Positions 22,250 to 33,240 of a stretch of DNA of 64,000 nt are shown one piece after another. The notes under the pieces are model-generated. The model saw only the letters and a program-made list of their open reading frames with translations. It searched no databases and had not been told where the DNA came from. The stretch is from Heligmosomoides polygyrus polygyrus. Its lineage: Eukaryota; Nematoda; Chromadorea; Rhabditida; Heligmosomidae. The position numbers and the translations under genes were made by a program. The DNA is taken from positions 56,330,969 through 56,394,968 of the forward strand of contig OX377205.1 in the NCBI GenBank assembly GCA_947396885.1. The letters run 5' to 3'. Every line of letters starts with the position of its first letter. The first letter of the stretch is position 1.

Positions 22250-22924
22250 AAACAGGTTTTATTACCAACGCCAGCAGTCGGTTGGCGAAAACCGAAGGAG
22301 ACTCTCCGGTCTGCTGCTGACAAGAAGATAATGCTTGACGAGCCATGGAACGATGTTAAGTTCCCTCAAAGGAACTCTTCAAGTGAGCGACCGCAGCGTC
22401 GAAGTCGTCGCGTTGCTTCACTGAAAGTTCTTCAACTTCTCTCTAGCAATCCTGTCGAGATAACCGATCAGAAAGCATGCCTTTTGCTGCGACGTCCGTA
22501 CGGTAGATTGCATGCGCATTATGTCTCCCAACGAAGCCACATGGAGAATTGCAGAGGATCGTCGTTGCTATTTGAAAAAAAAACTACCCGAGGGAGTCCC
22601 GTCAGGGTTAAGCGAAGCGACCCTAGAGACGGCTGGAATGCCGTCAATACGTTCCCGAACCGCGGCGAATGAATGGGTCAGATCCGCAAGCAGGGTCGAG
22701 TTACCTTTGTTAATTTTCTGCGTCAGCAACGCCGTAGTCGAACGGTTGTCATTCCAAACGTCCGTTATGGCTTGGACCGTAGCGCCTCGAAGGCACTTCA
22801 CATCCCAGCCACGGACAGTGGCGTCGTCTCCTAGATAGGAGAGCGTTTGCGTCAGGTTGTCAGTGACACCTGATTCGGAATCAAGCTTAGAGTGCGTCAG
22901 AGAAGGACCCATGACAAGTAACAC
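22250..22924 (-). pseudogene. LTR-retrotransposon gag-like remnant
   Basis: The first frame (22,568-22,924) gives 118 residues rich in Asp, Thr and Asn with no stop. Downstream, shifted frames carry words of nematode LTR-element gag proteins: FLIGYLDRIAREKLKNF, then DDFDAAVAHLKSSFEGT, then HRSMARQALSSCQQQTGESP, then VFANRLLALV. At least two frameshifts and one in-frame stop separate these blocks, so it is dead. No protease, reverse transcriptase or LTRs were found around it. The BEL/Gypsy choice is open and the identification is from motif memory. Confidence 0.55.
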
Positions 22925-23574
22925 AAGATTATCGGAAGTGGAAGGGTGTCGGCCTCAGCTTACGTAGGGGCTCTACAATGGAGGGGGGCTAGGGGCTGGG
23001 CCCTATGGTACCGACGCAGTACTGTCTGGTGGGTGAAGCAGATATTGGATACAATGTTTAACAGCGAAGATCATGGGAGTTGTCTGTGCGAGAATGCCGC
23101 GCATTTGAAACTCTTCGCGATTGTAAAGTTCGATAGCGATGTAAATGGGAACTCGAAAAAACACCAATGAATGTTTTGACATTTCAACATTCCCCCGCGT
23201 GTATTGCGGAGTCTAAAAAGCGCTGTGAAGCGGCTCGCGATGTTTTCGGGTAAAAGTCTGAAGTAAGAGACAGGCGCTTTTAGATAATACAAAAATGTTA
23301 CCATAGACGGAGCCTCTTCAAAGACCAGTATCACGCGGATACCGCTCACTCTAGTTGCCTTTCTAATGGCTGCTGTAAAAACTCACTTAGGCTCTTGATA
23401 GCCAAAGACGCTCTCGAGTGGAATACTTCTGCAGCGGGACCTGTCTTTGATATTCAAGCACTCTTCAGCACACATTTTCACGGCGATCGATACTGTGGCT
23501 GAAAGAATGACACAAAGCGTCTAAATCATATGGTTGGTGTTGCAGACCCGTACTCATTATACTCATGCTCTCGC
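22925..23574. other. Unassigned stretch
   Basis: Open frames on both strands (22,946-23,170 plus; 23,071-23,349 minus) have no domain I can name. An LTR of the gag remnant could lie here but no duplicate was found. Confidence 0.3.
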
Positions 23575-23755
23575 AAAAAATTTCGAATATTCGAATGGTT
23601 TCGAATACCGAAAATTTCCGAGCATTCAAAATCGAATATATTTGAAAAACGTGGTTTTCTGAATACTCGAATTCGAACACATTCGAAAAACGCGATTTTT
23701 CAAATATTCGAACTCAAACATTTGATTTGAATATTCGAATTTGAATGAAAAATCA
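23575..23755. repeat. ATTCGAA-rich simple repeat
   Basis: More than ten degenerate copies of ATATTCGAA/TTCGAATA within 180 bp. A similar cluster lies at 26,228-26,330. Such clusters recall the subterminal repeats of the hAT element at 27.8 kb, but no terminal repeats were found. Confidence 0.6.
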
Positions 23756-24633
23756 GGCTGTCTGATAGACATGACAGACGACAGCCCGGAAGGAAAAGTG
23801 GAAGCAATACATAGCGGATCCCTTCCAGGTTAAGCTTTTTATGGACAGGCCTCTCATAAACCCTCTTGTACATTGCAAAAATGATGTGGAGAACTTACAC
23901 ATAGTGGGATCAAAGGGCTCATAGAAGGGTCCAATTCCGTAGTTTGATAAAATACGGGTTTTTAAAAGCAGTACTTGTGTGTTGTAAAGTGCTGCTCATG
24001 ATGAACAAACAAAAGATTTACAAGACATTTGAAGGGGAAACATTCTGCTTGAGCCACTGTAAGCTTCTATGCCACTTCAAAACGATAATTTTTGGAGTTG
24101 GTGGCTGACTGACTGCTAAGAAAATTCACGAAGCAATGCTTCCGCATAACGGCGGCTAATGACGGACTGACGAAAAAGCAACATATGTAAATCTGTCCTG
24201 CTCATCTATAAACGTGAAATATCACATTGTCAATTTTGCGACCACAAAGTGTATTACAGGTAGCTAGGAATAGGCCAGCCATGACGGCCGGTCTCAATTC
24301 TTTCTGGTGATTCATCCAAGTATGTGGTAGAAACAGAAATTCTTATTTGTAATTCTTATTTGCGAAGAACTTGCGACTGTAACTATTCTCCAGCCAACAT
24401 AGTCATAGTTGATTAAACGGTAAACTTAACAAAAATCGATCGATAAATAACCGCCAGTCGATCGACACCACCTCCCTTTTGTGAAGTCTGCCATCCGGCC
24501 GACATATACACGCGACTGCCACTCCCAATGGCCAATTCAGAGTAAAAATCGATAAAATCGATCGATAGCAGCCGGTCGAAAAAACAATTCTAAGCACTGT
24601 GCCATTGTAAAAGAAGGAAGAAACAATAACTTC
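23756..24633. other. Unassigned stretch
   Basis: Includes two ATCGATCGAT-bearing words at about 24,435 and 24,556 in inverted arrangement. No gene is seen. Confidence 0.35.
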
Positions 24634-24812
24634 GGTACTAAGTGGGCTGGTGCCCGCTGCACACTGGTAAGGTATCTTAAAAGGGGTAAGTTAGATCGGC
24701 CAGACCACGGAGTTCCGTCAGATGCCTAGGTCTGTGCTCACAGAAACCGTGTTTACGTGAGTGTTCCATGACCACGTGCAATCTCGCAGCAGGCACCAGC
24801 CCGCTAAGTACC
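24634..24812. mobile_element. 179-bp MITE, hAT-like
   Basis: The TIRs are 24,634-24,660 (GGTACTAAGTGGGCTGGTGC...) and 24,786-24,812, with three mismatches. Flanks ATAACTTC and ATAACGTC (7 of 8 identical) suggest an 8-bp TSD. Confidence 0.65.
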
Positions 24813-24884
24813 ATAACGTCTTTCTTTACCATATGGCTTGGACAAAAATGTGTGTTTATTACAGTTTCACGTTACTGTACGTTT

Positions 24885-25130
24885 ACGTGTGCATGGAAGC
24901 ACAGCAAGAGGTGCAGGCTATCGTGTGCATCCCAAACAAAGGCTATTGGTTCGGGTCCCCAGACCAATCAACCCTTGGGCTCGCTGAACTGATACCAGAT
25001 TTTCTTTTGAAGAATAAAGCAGTGACTTGTTCATCGGCTGGCCAGCGCATGTCATTGTTCAGGCCAAATACGCATTCAAATAGTCTCCACGACATTCGTA
25101 GACGTAGAATGTGTGCCGAATCTCAAAAAC
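24885..25130 (+). mobile_element. Diverged SINE copy
   Basis: Matches the 17.7-kb SINE in order: GGTGCAGGCTATCGTGTGCA, ATTGGTTCGGGTCCCC (B-box-like), GTGACTTGTTCATCGGCTGG, CGTAGACGTAGAATGTGTG. The tail is missing where the mariner begins downstream. Confidence 0.7.
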
Positions 25131-25158
25131 AACTGACCGACGAAGAAGTTCACCTTAT

Positions 25159-26052
25159 AGGTTGTCCGGAAAGTTCCTAGCGTTTGTGTTACTATTTACG
25201 TTCTTCCGTTCTTGAGGGTCTTGTTGAATTATGCCGAAGGAGGAATTCCGAACGATATTTTATTTCAACTTCAAATTGGGACAATCCGCAGCCGAGACAG
25301 CTTGACAAATCAGTCAAGTGTGGGGCCTAATAGTGTTGGAGGTAACACTGTGCGCCAGTGGTTCAGTAAATTTTGGACCGGAGATTTCAGCCTCGAAGAT
25401 GACTCCCGCAGCGGTCGACCTAGAGCAGACCTGGACGACGGATTAAAGGAATTGGTAGAAGCTGAACCACCCCAAAGAGTTCGTGGGATTGAGGAAGAGC
25501 TAAACGTCAGTGAAACTGCTGTTACGGATGCTTTGAATCGCCTTGGGGAGGTGAAGAAGCTCGAAAAGTGAGTGCCTCACGAGTGAGTGAGTGGCAAAAA
25601 TTGTCACGCTTCGAGATTTGTTCTTCTTTACTTTTAGGCAACAAAACTGACCCGTTTCTGGATCGAATCATAACTTGTGGTAAAAAGTAGATTCTGTATG
25701 ATAACAGGAAACGTTCCGGACACTGGTTCGGCGCCGATGAACCCCCTAGGCGTTTTCCAAAGGCGAACCACCACCAAAGAAGGTAATGGCCACTATGAGG
25801 TGGGCGGTGACTGGTTTGATCCATTACAACTTTCTGCTACAAGGCCAAACGACCACAGCAGAGTCCTAATGTAAACCAATCGACGAAGTGCACCGAAGAT
25901 TGCGTCAATTCAGTCAGCATTGGTCAACAGAAGAGGCCCGATTCTTTTGCACGACAGCGCCCGCCCACACGTTTCATAAATCACTATGTGAGAAAGTTAT
26001 GGTAGCTAAAAATGAAGTACTCAAAACGCTGAGAACTTTTCGTACAACCCAA
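25159..26052 (+). mobile_element. Mariner-type transposon, decayed
   Basis: Ends GGTTGTCCGGAAAGTTC (left) and its imperfect reverse complement near 26,034-26,050 (GAACTTTTCGTACAACCC), with TA at both edges. The length of about 900 bp is short of a typical 1.3-kb mariner, implying internal deletions. It lies directly after the SINE-like copy. Confidence 0.8.
25212..25960 (+). pseudogene. Mariner transposase, broken
   Basis: The frame 25,212-25,571 contains TVRQWFSKF, SLEDDSRSGRPRADLDDGLK, and a second helix-turn-helix (RVRGIEEELNVSETAVTDAL) ending VKKLEKWVPHE after a frame change. Downstream RFEICSSLLL and the DRIITCG block are in other frames. The first catalytic Asp expected in the TCDEKW block is replaced (TCGKK) and is followed by stops. 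The C-terminal DD34D part is scrambled. Inactive. Confidence 0.85.
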
Positions 26053-26227
26053 TAACTTTGCGGAACGAACCGGAGTTGTGGAAACGAAGACCAGAAAAAG
26101 AGCATTCAGCGGCCACGGAGGAGCAGAAGAGCATAACGAGAAGCGAGATGAAAATCACGAGGCTGACTCCATGAGGCAATGCTCTTCACAAGGAGACATC
26201 GGACGTTGCACAAGACCGAATTCCAAT

Positions 26228-26330
26228 ACACTCGAAAAACTCGATTATTTCGAATAATCGACTTCAAATATTCAAATTCCAATGAAAGTCATTCGAATAC
26301 CTGTTCGAATGGGTCATTCGAGCACACTTC
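26228..26330. repeat. TTCGAAT-rich repeat cluster
   Basis: Several TTCGAATA and ATTCGAATG words. The right edge reads GTCATTCGAGCACACTTC, whose reverse complement resembles worn hAT termini. No partner end was identified with confidence. Confidence 0.45.
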
Positions 26331-26513
26331 GTCTGAACTTCGTCTGCCAACGTAACTCCGATTTTCGTTGAGTTATTGCACCGCAACTTCTAAACAACGA
26401 TTGCTTCCAACGGCGCAGCTCCGCGGAAGAGCTGCGTCGCGCACGCCTCGCGCGACGTCGTGTGAGACATATGCGACGCAGCCGCCGAGATTGCCAGAAT
26501 GAGTCATCGGTTA

Positions 26514-26688
26514 AGGGCCCCGCAGACCTCTGCGGCGTTGCCGCTGCCTTATCCTTAACCATAAGGCAGGGGTGTAGAGCTCGCTGCCAACGGGGAGCCC
26601 AGCGGCGCCGGCAACCGCCGCTGAACGGCATGACTCATCGTTTTCGCCTCCGCCGCCCGCCGCTCGCCGCAGAAGTGTGCGGTGGCCT
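26514..26688. mobile_element. MITE, AGGGCCCCGCAGA family, copy 3
   Basis: Left AGGGCCCCGCAGACCTCTGC, right-end reverse complement AGGCCACCGCACACTTCTGC, and TTA at 26,511-26,513 and 26,689-26,691. Shares TTAACCATAAGGCAGGG with copies 1 and 2. At 175 bp it is the shortest, consistent with internal deletion. Confidence 0.8.
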
Positions 26689-26691
26689 TTA

Positions 26692-27211
26692 GCCTCTGGC
26701 GGATGCCGCCGCATGGCGCAGGGCAGGTGCTCGACGTTACCGAGCGCTACCCATGAGTGGAGAGTCCGGACTCGTATCCCTCCACCGCACCTCATTAGAT
26801 GCGTCGCCACCGTAAGGTACGCGGCGCCCGGGGTGTTCTGCGTCCATCGCGGTGAGCACTCAGGTATCCTCTTGACACCCCATCCCCTCCCGATTCGTGC
26901 GAAGGGACTTGTCATCTAGTTCCCCGAAACCAAGGTGTATTGGGTGCCTTCGCAGTGCGGGTACGAAGGGAGTTTTGGAGAGAACCGAAGGCATTCCAAG
27001 GCTCCCGAAGCCGTAGGTCGCACGCTCTGACTCCACCTGATCAGGGCTTTGGTACGGACCCAGCTGGTCTCTCAGACAAAAGAAATGCTACCTATAAATT
27101 TACTAGTTCGCAGTCGTCCTTACACCGACGGCGAATGTCGATAACGCTCCAGGCATTGCGCCGTATCTTCTACTCTTCCTCAGCGAGAGTTGAACCACTG
27201 CCATAAAACAT
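26692..27211. other. GC-rich unassigned stretch
   Basis: Open frames on both strands reflect GC content. Includes GTAAGGTACGCGGCGCCCGG near 26,812. It could be an untranslated leader of a retroelement, but no coding part follows. Confidence 0.35.
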
Positions 27212-27342
27212 TTGAGTGAACAACGTCGCCCGCGGAAGCTGCTCTTCCTAGTTCTGCTCTATACACGTGTTCCTATTAGTTTTATAACTGATGAATAACA
27301 CATCAAGGCACGTGCTAGACAGGCAGAGATCAGAATAAGTGA
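27212..27342 (+). repeat. Left half of the repeat split by the CR1-like LINE
   Basis: Matches 19,862-19,985. The last nine bases AATAAGTGA recur at 33,141-33,149 as the LINE target-site duplication. Confidence 0.75.
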
Positions 27343-27780
27343 ACTAAAACGGATTACCGAACTTCCTTTTCAGAAACCAGATGGAAGCTTGACGCAAGGT
27401 ATATCTCCTACGAGCCAGTTCGCCGCGTCTCAACCACAAGTTCTACAACACTGAGCTGCAAACTTCTTAATGCGCGCAGTCTGGTGAACAAAATTGATTT
27501 TCTTAGTCTTTATTTGAGTATGACAACACCCGATTTGCTTTTTATTACTGAAAGTTGGTTAAATTCGAACGTCTCTGATTCCGAAATTGTGGATGGCTGG
27601 CCGTACTTTCTACATCGGCTGAATCGTGTTGGTCGTACAGGCGGGGGAGTCTGCTGTTTGGCTAGGTGCAATTTGATAGTTGAGAGAATACATCTCCCAG
27701 TTTCCCTTACAGCAGGCGTTCTTTGCATTGACCTGTTTTCACCGCGACCAAGGTCTGAAATTAGATTTATTCTTGTCTAC

Positions 27781-29852
27781 CAGGGGTGTGCGTAAATGAA
27801 ATCTGAAATTTCGTAAATCGTAAATCGTAAACCGTAAATCGTAAGAGGTGTCCTTGATTTCCTTGTTTTTTCCTATTATGTTAAAGCTAATCGAAGCTAA
27901 CTGTGTTTTATTGAGACGTTTTCAACTCGAGCTGGACACTTTTCTATTTAAGATGGAAATCATCAAAATCAACTAGCACCTTTCAAATCAAGCTGGACAA
28001 GCTGGACAAGGACATCTTAAAAGACGCCTATACAGGGTGCCCAAATAAAAAGCTTACACTGGTTGGACGATCAGAAGTGTTCGTCATCCTATTAGCCATT
28101 GGCTTCCATATGAAACTATGACTTTGTGGAAACAACTACCACAACTCCGAATAAACCAACAAAAACCATTCCATCCAAAACCAAAAAATGATCGCTTGCC
28201 AATTCGGCGAAAACAGTATTTGCAGAAATAATCCAACGAGCACCCCCACTGAGTGAGCGCATTGCACATTTCTATGGTATGACACACGTAAACTCCCAAG
28301 CCTCACATTTTGAATTGTACCCAACAGCATTTTCGTAGCAGACGGGAGGGAATTGTGGGACGATTTCAAGAGTATGATCTCATTTTTGGACACTCATCAT
28401 AGTCGGTTTTATGACTTAAAATCATAGAAGAAGATATTTTTGTTGCATTCTTTAGAAATGACCTTTAGATGTAAAGTAGAGAAGCAAGGTGCAGCTTGAA
28501 TTGAAAGTGGTTTAACTGATTCGTACAGGGTGTATTTTAAACATATACGGGGAAACTCGTGGTAGAGACGTCAGAGGAGGATAGCTGTCGCGTGCTCTAG
28601 AATAGTTCTTGATTAGGATCCTACCACGGGCAGTCAAGTCTACCATGCCTGCTGAGTTGGAATTGGTACCTGATTTGCCTGGGAAGGATAAAACACCGAC
28701 CTCTATATCGTCGGCAACCGCAATTCATTCTATAAGGCAAACCCACGCTCAAATGACCTCTACCTCTATCCCACAGAGATAGAAAGAATGAATGGCGCAT
28801 CTCAAACAGGGACTGGTTAACGTCATGCTTTGTCCTTTATCATTTTTGAAGGCAACCACAATTTCTGGAATGAAAGAACTTCGTTCGACGATACCAGCCA
28901 ATTATGTTCGGCATTTACTTCGCCCGCAGGTTTGCTTGCACTTGTTAAATTTCGAAAACTCCAAAATATTGCATTACTAATTAAGCACTGCTTGTATTCG
29001 CCTGTCCTGCTCTCCATTACCTTTGTAACAAACGCTATCGTATCTTCTGCACAGTTTTTAGCATTCTGAACGGGCCGCATAGGGCGAGCGCAACAGCCTT
29101 AATCAAACCACTGAAAACGAGACCAAAAGTGTCAAACTTTTTCAGTTTTGTTATGGAAATGTCAGACGTTTTTCTTAACGCGCACCTGATATGTTGATGC
29201 ACTCCGCACCATGATGTGCAGTGATAATCAGATGGAAACATGAGTGTTTTACTCTTTCCAACAGTTTAGCTGTTATCCCTTAGCCTCCAATCTTGTCCAA
29301 TGTTCTTTGATGGCTTCGCATGAGTTTCACTCGTGTGCGTGTGGAAAGAGTCGTTTATGTAGTGAACAAGTGGTGAAAAAGTTACAAGTTGACTAGGCGG
29401 TTGCAGCATAGAATATGGTTCAGCAGGTAATCATCTTCATTCCAGTGCAGGGAGAATGTTAATGCCTTTCTGTGAACTGGAACGAAGTGCTCCCAGGCAA
29501 TCTGAATGTGAGATATTGCTAGAATGTGATCACTAAAAAAGGCTAGTCCAGTTTCATTGCCAGGAGTTAACTCGAACGGCCTATACGCAAAGTTGTCACA
29601 GCGCCACAGCAGAACATAAAAAAGCAAACAGGAAATAGCAATGAGCTATGAGGGAAGTCTTTAAAAGTGGGTACATCGTCATAATCCGAACTGTATCACG
29701 TTATGTGGACGTTTATCATCCGTGGACCGAAGACCACATTTACAAAAATTTACGATTTACGACCCAAAATGTCGTAAATCGTAAATCGTAAAAAAAATTG
29801 CCAAAAATCACCGTAAAACCTAAATCGTAAATCGTAATTACGCACACCCCTG
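27781..29852. mobile_element. hAT-type non-autonomous element inside the LINE
   Basis: TIRs CAGGGGTGTGCGTAA and TTACGCACACCCCTG, flanked by an exact 8-bp duplication TTGTCTAC (27,773-27,780; 29,853-29,860). CAGGGGTG termini and an 8-bp TSD define hAT. Both subterminal regions are packed with CGTAAAT words (27,810-27,843 and 29,752-29,837), likely transposase-binding repeats. The interior encodes no transposase and holds a diverged SINE-like segment. Confidence 0.92.
28548..28845 (+). mobile_element. Diverged SINE copy inside the hAT element
   Basis: Shares GTCAGAGGAGGATAGCTGTC, GAATTGGTACCTGATTTGCC, TGGGAAGGATAAA, ATGGCGCATCTCAAACAGGG and GGTTAACGTC...TCCTTTATC with the SINE family. The B-box region is worn. 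It was either carried by the hAT element or inserted afterwards. Confidence 0.65.
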
Positions 29853-30550
29853 TTGTCTACCGACCTCCAAGTTCATCAATCGCTGACGGTGAAGCTCTCA
29901 TAGATCTTCTGAGGGAGCTTATCTCAGACAGCGCTCGTACTTTAATTGTCGGTGACTTCAACATTCACATTGATTGGAGCTCTCTTGACCCTAAGAACTC
30001 ATCCAGCTCTATGTACTTGAACTTTTTTCTTGAAGCTGATATTCGGCAACATGTTTACCATCCTACTTTGGGTAACAATGTTTTGGATATTGTGTTGTCC
30101 ACCCATGAAAATGTCATCAGTGTCTCGGTCGAGCCGCCCCTTGGTACATCTGACCATTCCATCGTCAGTTTTGACTTGTTGCAAGGCCAATTCAGTATGC
30201 TGGAGTTTCCCATTCCGGACTTTGCTCATGCAGATTATAATGGCCTAAACAGTTATTTTGCAGATATTGATTGGCTATCACAATTTAATAACTATACGTC
30301 CATGGATGACTTGTACGCTAGATTTTGCAAGGTCATCTACTATGGGCTAGCTCATTATGTGCCAATGAAATATCCAAAAATATCTGCAATAACTTACCCG
30401 CCAAATTTGCACAATCTTTTCCATCAGCGTGAACGTCTCTTTTCAACCTTGTCATACCCAGCCACTAATGCACTCTACATCAAGGTCTGCGCGGATATTG
30501 GTCATCACCTCTGAAAATATCTGGCAAATCTTCACAGACGGCTAGGTTCT

Positions 30551-32379
30551 GTGACATATTTGAGATCCCTACATCGATACATTAGGCAGAAAATTAAGCC
30601 AAACGTTCCGCTTCCTGTCCTAGTTGACTCTGGAGGAACACGGTATCGCGATGACAAGGATAAGGCAGAAGCTCTTCTGAGACACTTTTGTAATGCCTTT
30701 GTTGATGATGGAGAGATCCCCCTCCTGCCTTTCTTTCAAAGTCAACACCCTTACCTTTTCGCTGGACAATCGAGTACAAGACTCACCCTTCATGGGTTCT
30801 ATTTTGAACCTGCTCAGGTGGCTGCAGTACTTAGAACCCAGAAACCCTCCTCTTCTGTACCATTTGACGGAATACCCCCAATATTGTATAAAAAATGCTG
30901 CGACAGTCTCTCCACTCCTCTTTCCTATTTGTTCAGCATCTCATTAAGGTTAGGAGAAGTTCCTCAGGTATGGAAGCATGCAATGGTCACAGCGATTCCA
31001 AAGCAAAACAATAGCTTTATGGTAGACAGTTTCCGTCCGGTAAGTCTTACTCCTACACCTAGCAAAGTGATGGAGAAGATTATTTTGCAAAAAATGTTAG
31101 ATTGGCTCATGAGACGCCAAATTTCGCCTGTTGAGCAGCACGGATTTCTCCCGGGTGCATCGACTACCACTAACTTGGCTGAGGTACTCCATGACTGGAG
31201 TTTGGCTCTTAATGCTGGCAAGACAGTTCATGTAATATTCTTTGATTTTTCAAAAGCTTTCGATAAGGTTAGTCACAGTAAATTGCTTTTTAAGCTTCGG
31301 TCTCTAGGCGTCTGTGGATCTTTGCTTGCTTGGATTACCTCCTTCCTCTTCGAGCGGTACATGACAGTTAGAGTTGGTAACAGTTTTTCAACAAGTCATG
31401 TATGTGTGAGTGGAGTACCCCAGGGGGGTGTGCTTTCTCCGCTTCTCTTTATGTTGTACACACTGGAGCTGCCCTCTATTCTCAAAACTGCTCCTGACAT
31501 TAAGGCCCTCATGTATGCAGATGACCTCAAAATGTACGGCGCATTCGATGACACAAACTCTCATTCGGTGAGCGAAAATCTCCAAAAGTCGGTTGATAAT
31601 CTGGTATCCTGGACACAGCAATGGGGGATTCCTCTCAATCCTGACAAGTGCTCCGTAATGGGCTTGGTAACGATGCTAATCATCGACAGTATTACATCAA
31701 CCAAATCTGCGTTAAAGAATATGAATCTAAAAAGGACCTTGGCGTAATTTTCGATTCGAAACTGAGATTCTCTGATCACATTGACGCCATAGTCAAGAAA
31801 GCTTTTAGAGTGATGTTTGCGATTTTTCGAGCCGTCCGTTGTTGAGACCCGAACATCCTCATCCGACTTTACAAGACATACGTGTTACCACACCTTGAGT
31901 ACTCAACCGTCATATGGAGTCCAGTGTTCAAGAAAAAAGTCAAGAACATAGAAAAAGTTCAGCGAGTATTTACTCGTCTATTGTACCGAAGGTATTCCTC
32001 TCATGGGGAATCTCATTTGCCTTCCTATAGTGACCGTTAAAAATTGTTCTCACTTCATTCATTGCATCGCAGACGGATTGTCTTCGATCTGGTTTTCTGT
32101 TTACGTATTCTACGTGGTGAAGTGAAGCTGCGCGCCAGCAAATTTTGGGTCTTTCGCCCATGTGGTATGAGGCGGTTGTTTTTTAATCTACATTATCCTA
32201 GGATACATCATCGGAGATATCCTGCCTTGCATAACATCGTCTTCAATCGTGGCGCAAGATGGCTCCAACAACTATCTTTTGACCTCATGGCCGACGACTC
32301 GAGTACTACTTTTAAGTGGAAGCTGAATAATGTAGATCTTTTCCAATTGCTTGGAATTGATGATGTTGCGTTGCAGTAG
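30551..32379 (+). pseudogene. LINE reverse transcriptase, lightly damaged
   Basis: One open frame of 398 codons (30,551-31,747) contains the fingers/palm motifs: DSFRPVSLTPTPSKVMEKII, FDFSKAFDKVSH, GVPQGGVLSPLLF and the catalytic box LMYADDLKMY (31,511-31,537). A frameshift near 31,665 moves the thumb/C-terminal part to another frame (KDLGVIFDSKLRFSDHI, LEYSTVIWSP). Single stops lie at 31,843-31,845 and 32,038-32,040, and the end is at about 32,379. Such elements usually have one continuous ORF2. Only point lesions plus the upstream insertion separate this copy from an intact one. Confidence 0.92.
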
Positions 32380-33149
32380 GTTGTGCACTTCTAGATCACT
32401 TTTAATCAGACCATCTCCTACCGACATAGCTGGAAATTCCTTCGAATATGTTGACGAGACCGCTTTCCTTAGCTAACACTCTCTATTGCCTTATTCTCCT
32501 GTTCCTCCACTGCAGCCCCTGCTACCTTTGAGTTCTTATTTCCATTTTTCCTATCCAGCCAGGTTACAACTTCTACCTATTGTAGTGTCTGGCTAAGCCG
32601 TTATCTCGGGCCCGTAAATGACACACGAGGTTAGTGTTCAAAGGTCCTCTGGCAAGCAGTGCTTTGTGAAGTGAAGTAATCTTTCTTACTCCTTTTATCC
32701 AATGCAGCAGCTTTCCCAGGGCCAGTGCACAACGTGCGTATTTAGCTTAAAGAGGTGCTACCATACACCCGCGCTGGAATGACATTGTCAGTTGCGCTGG
32801 AGCACCCTGGCGTGGAAGTCTGTATTTGACCCTTCCAATGCTCAATTTCTATATTCACTCTTTCACTGCTGGCTGTTATTCAATCGACTAGATTGGCTAA
32901 AATACAGGATTATTGGGCTTATTTGAGCTGGTTTGGCCAATAGCTGACTGGATAGAAGAAAGTGGATGATGAAGTTATCAATTTTTTGTCTCATACTGCA
33001 GTGGCTGTTCATTTCCTATCGCTCGTCTTACGCTAGCTTCTGTGTTTTGTGTTTTCACGTTTTAGATGTTATCATGCTTAACTTTGTATTTTCCGTCATC
33101 CATGTTTGGGCGCACGTGTAGTGCATGAAATAAATAAATAAATAAGTGA

Positions 33150-33240
33150 TCCAGTCGCGCCGATTGGAAGAGCTTCGTCGCATCGTGGTCGGTCGGTTAC
33201 GGCTTGACGCAAGAGAGGAGAAGAAGACGGTGGTGGAGAA
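33150..33240 (+). repeat. Right half of the repeat split by the CR1-like LINE
   Basis: TCCAGTCGCGCCGATTGG onward matches 19,989-20,050 (GTGGTCGGTCGGTTACGGCTTGACGC versus GTGGTCGATCGGTGACGGCTTGACCC, compared in short blocks). Confidence 0.7.

Larger units (their letters stand above)
27484..30514 (+). pseudogene. LINE endonuclease, split by the hAT insertion
   Basis: The N-terminal part 27,484-27,780 shows LLFITESWLNSN (catalytic Glu) and TGGGVCC. The C-terminal part from 29,861 shows LIVGDFNIHIDW (Asp/Asn pair) and GTSDHSIVSFDL (Asp-His pair). The hAT element interrupts the conserved VYRPP block. A TGA at 30,512-30,514 then separates the endonuclease from the RT in the same frame. The family nicks target DNA for target-primed reverse transcription. 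This copy cannot make a whole protein. Confidence 0.9.
27343..33140 (+). mobile_element. CR1/Jockey-like LINE, near full length, with hAT insertion
   Basis: Flanked by the 9-bp duplication AATAAGTGA (27,334-27,342; 33,141-33,149) and ending in a (AAAT)n tail. It carries an apurinic-type endonuclease followed by a reverse transcriptase. Without the 2,072-bp hAT insertion it is about 3.7 kb. A 0.75-kb 3' untranslated region follows the coding part, which ends at about 32,379. A paralogous empty site is at 19,985. Few lesions are present, so it is relatively young. Confidence 0.9.

Noticed and set aside
22175..22672. 165-codon plus-strand frame as a gene
   Set aside because: It is antisense to the gag-like remnant, whose motifs are on the minus strand.
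23575..26330. The two TTCGAA clusters as ends of one 2.7-kb hAT element
   Set aside because: The outer termini do not match each other and no 8-bp duplication was found.
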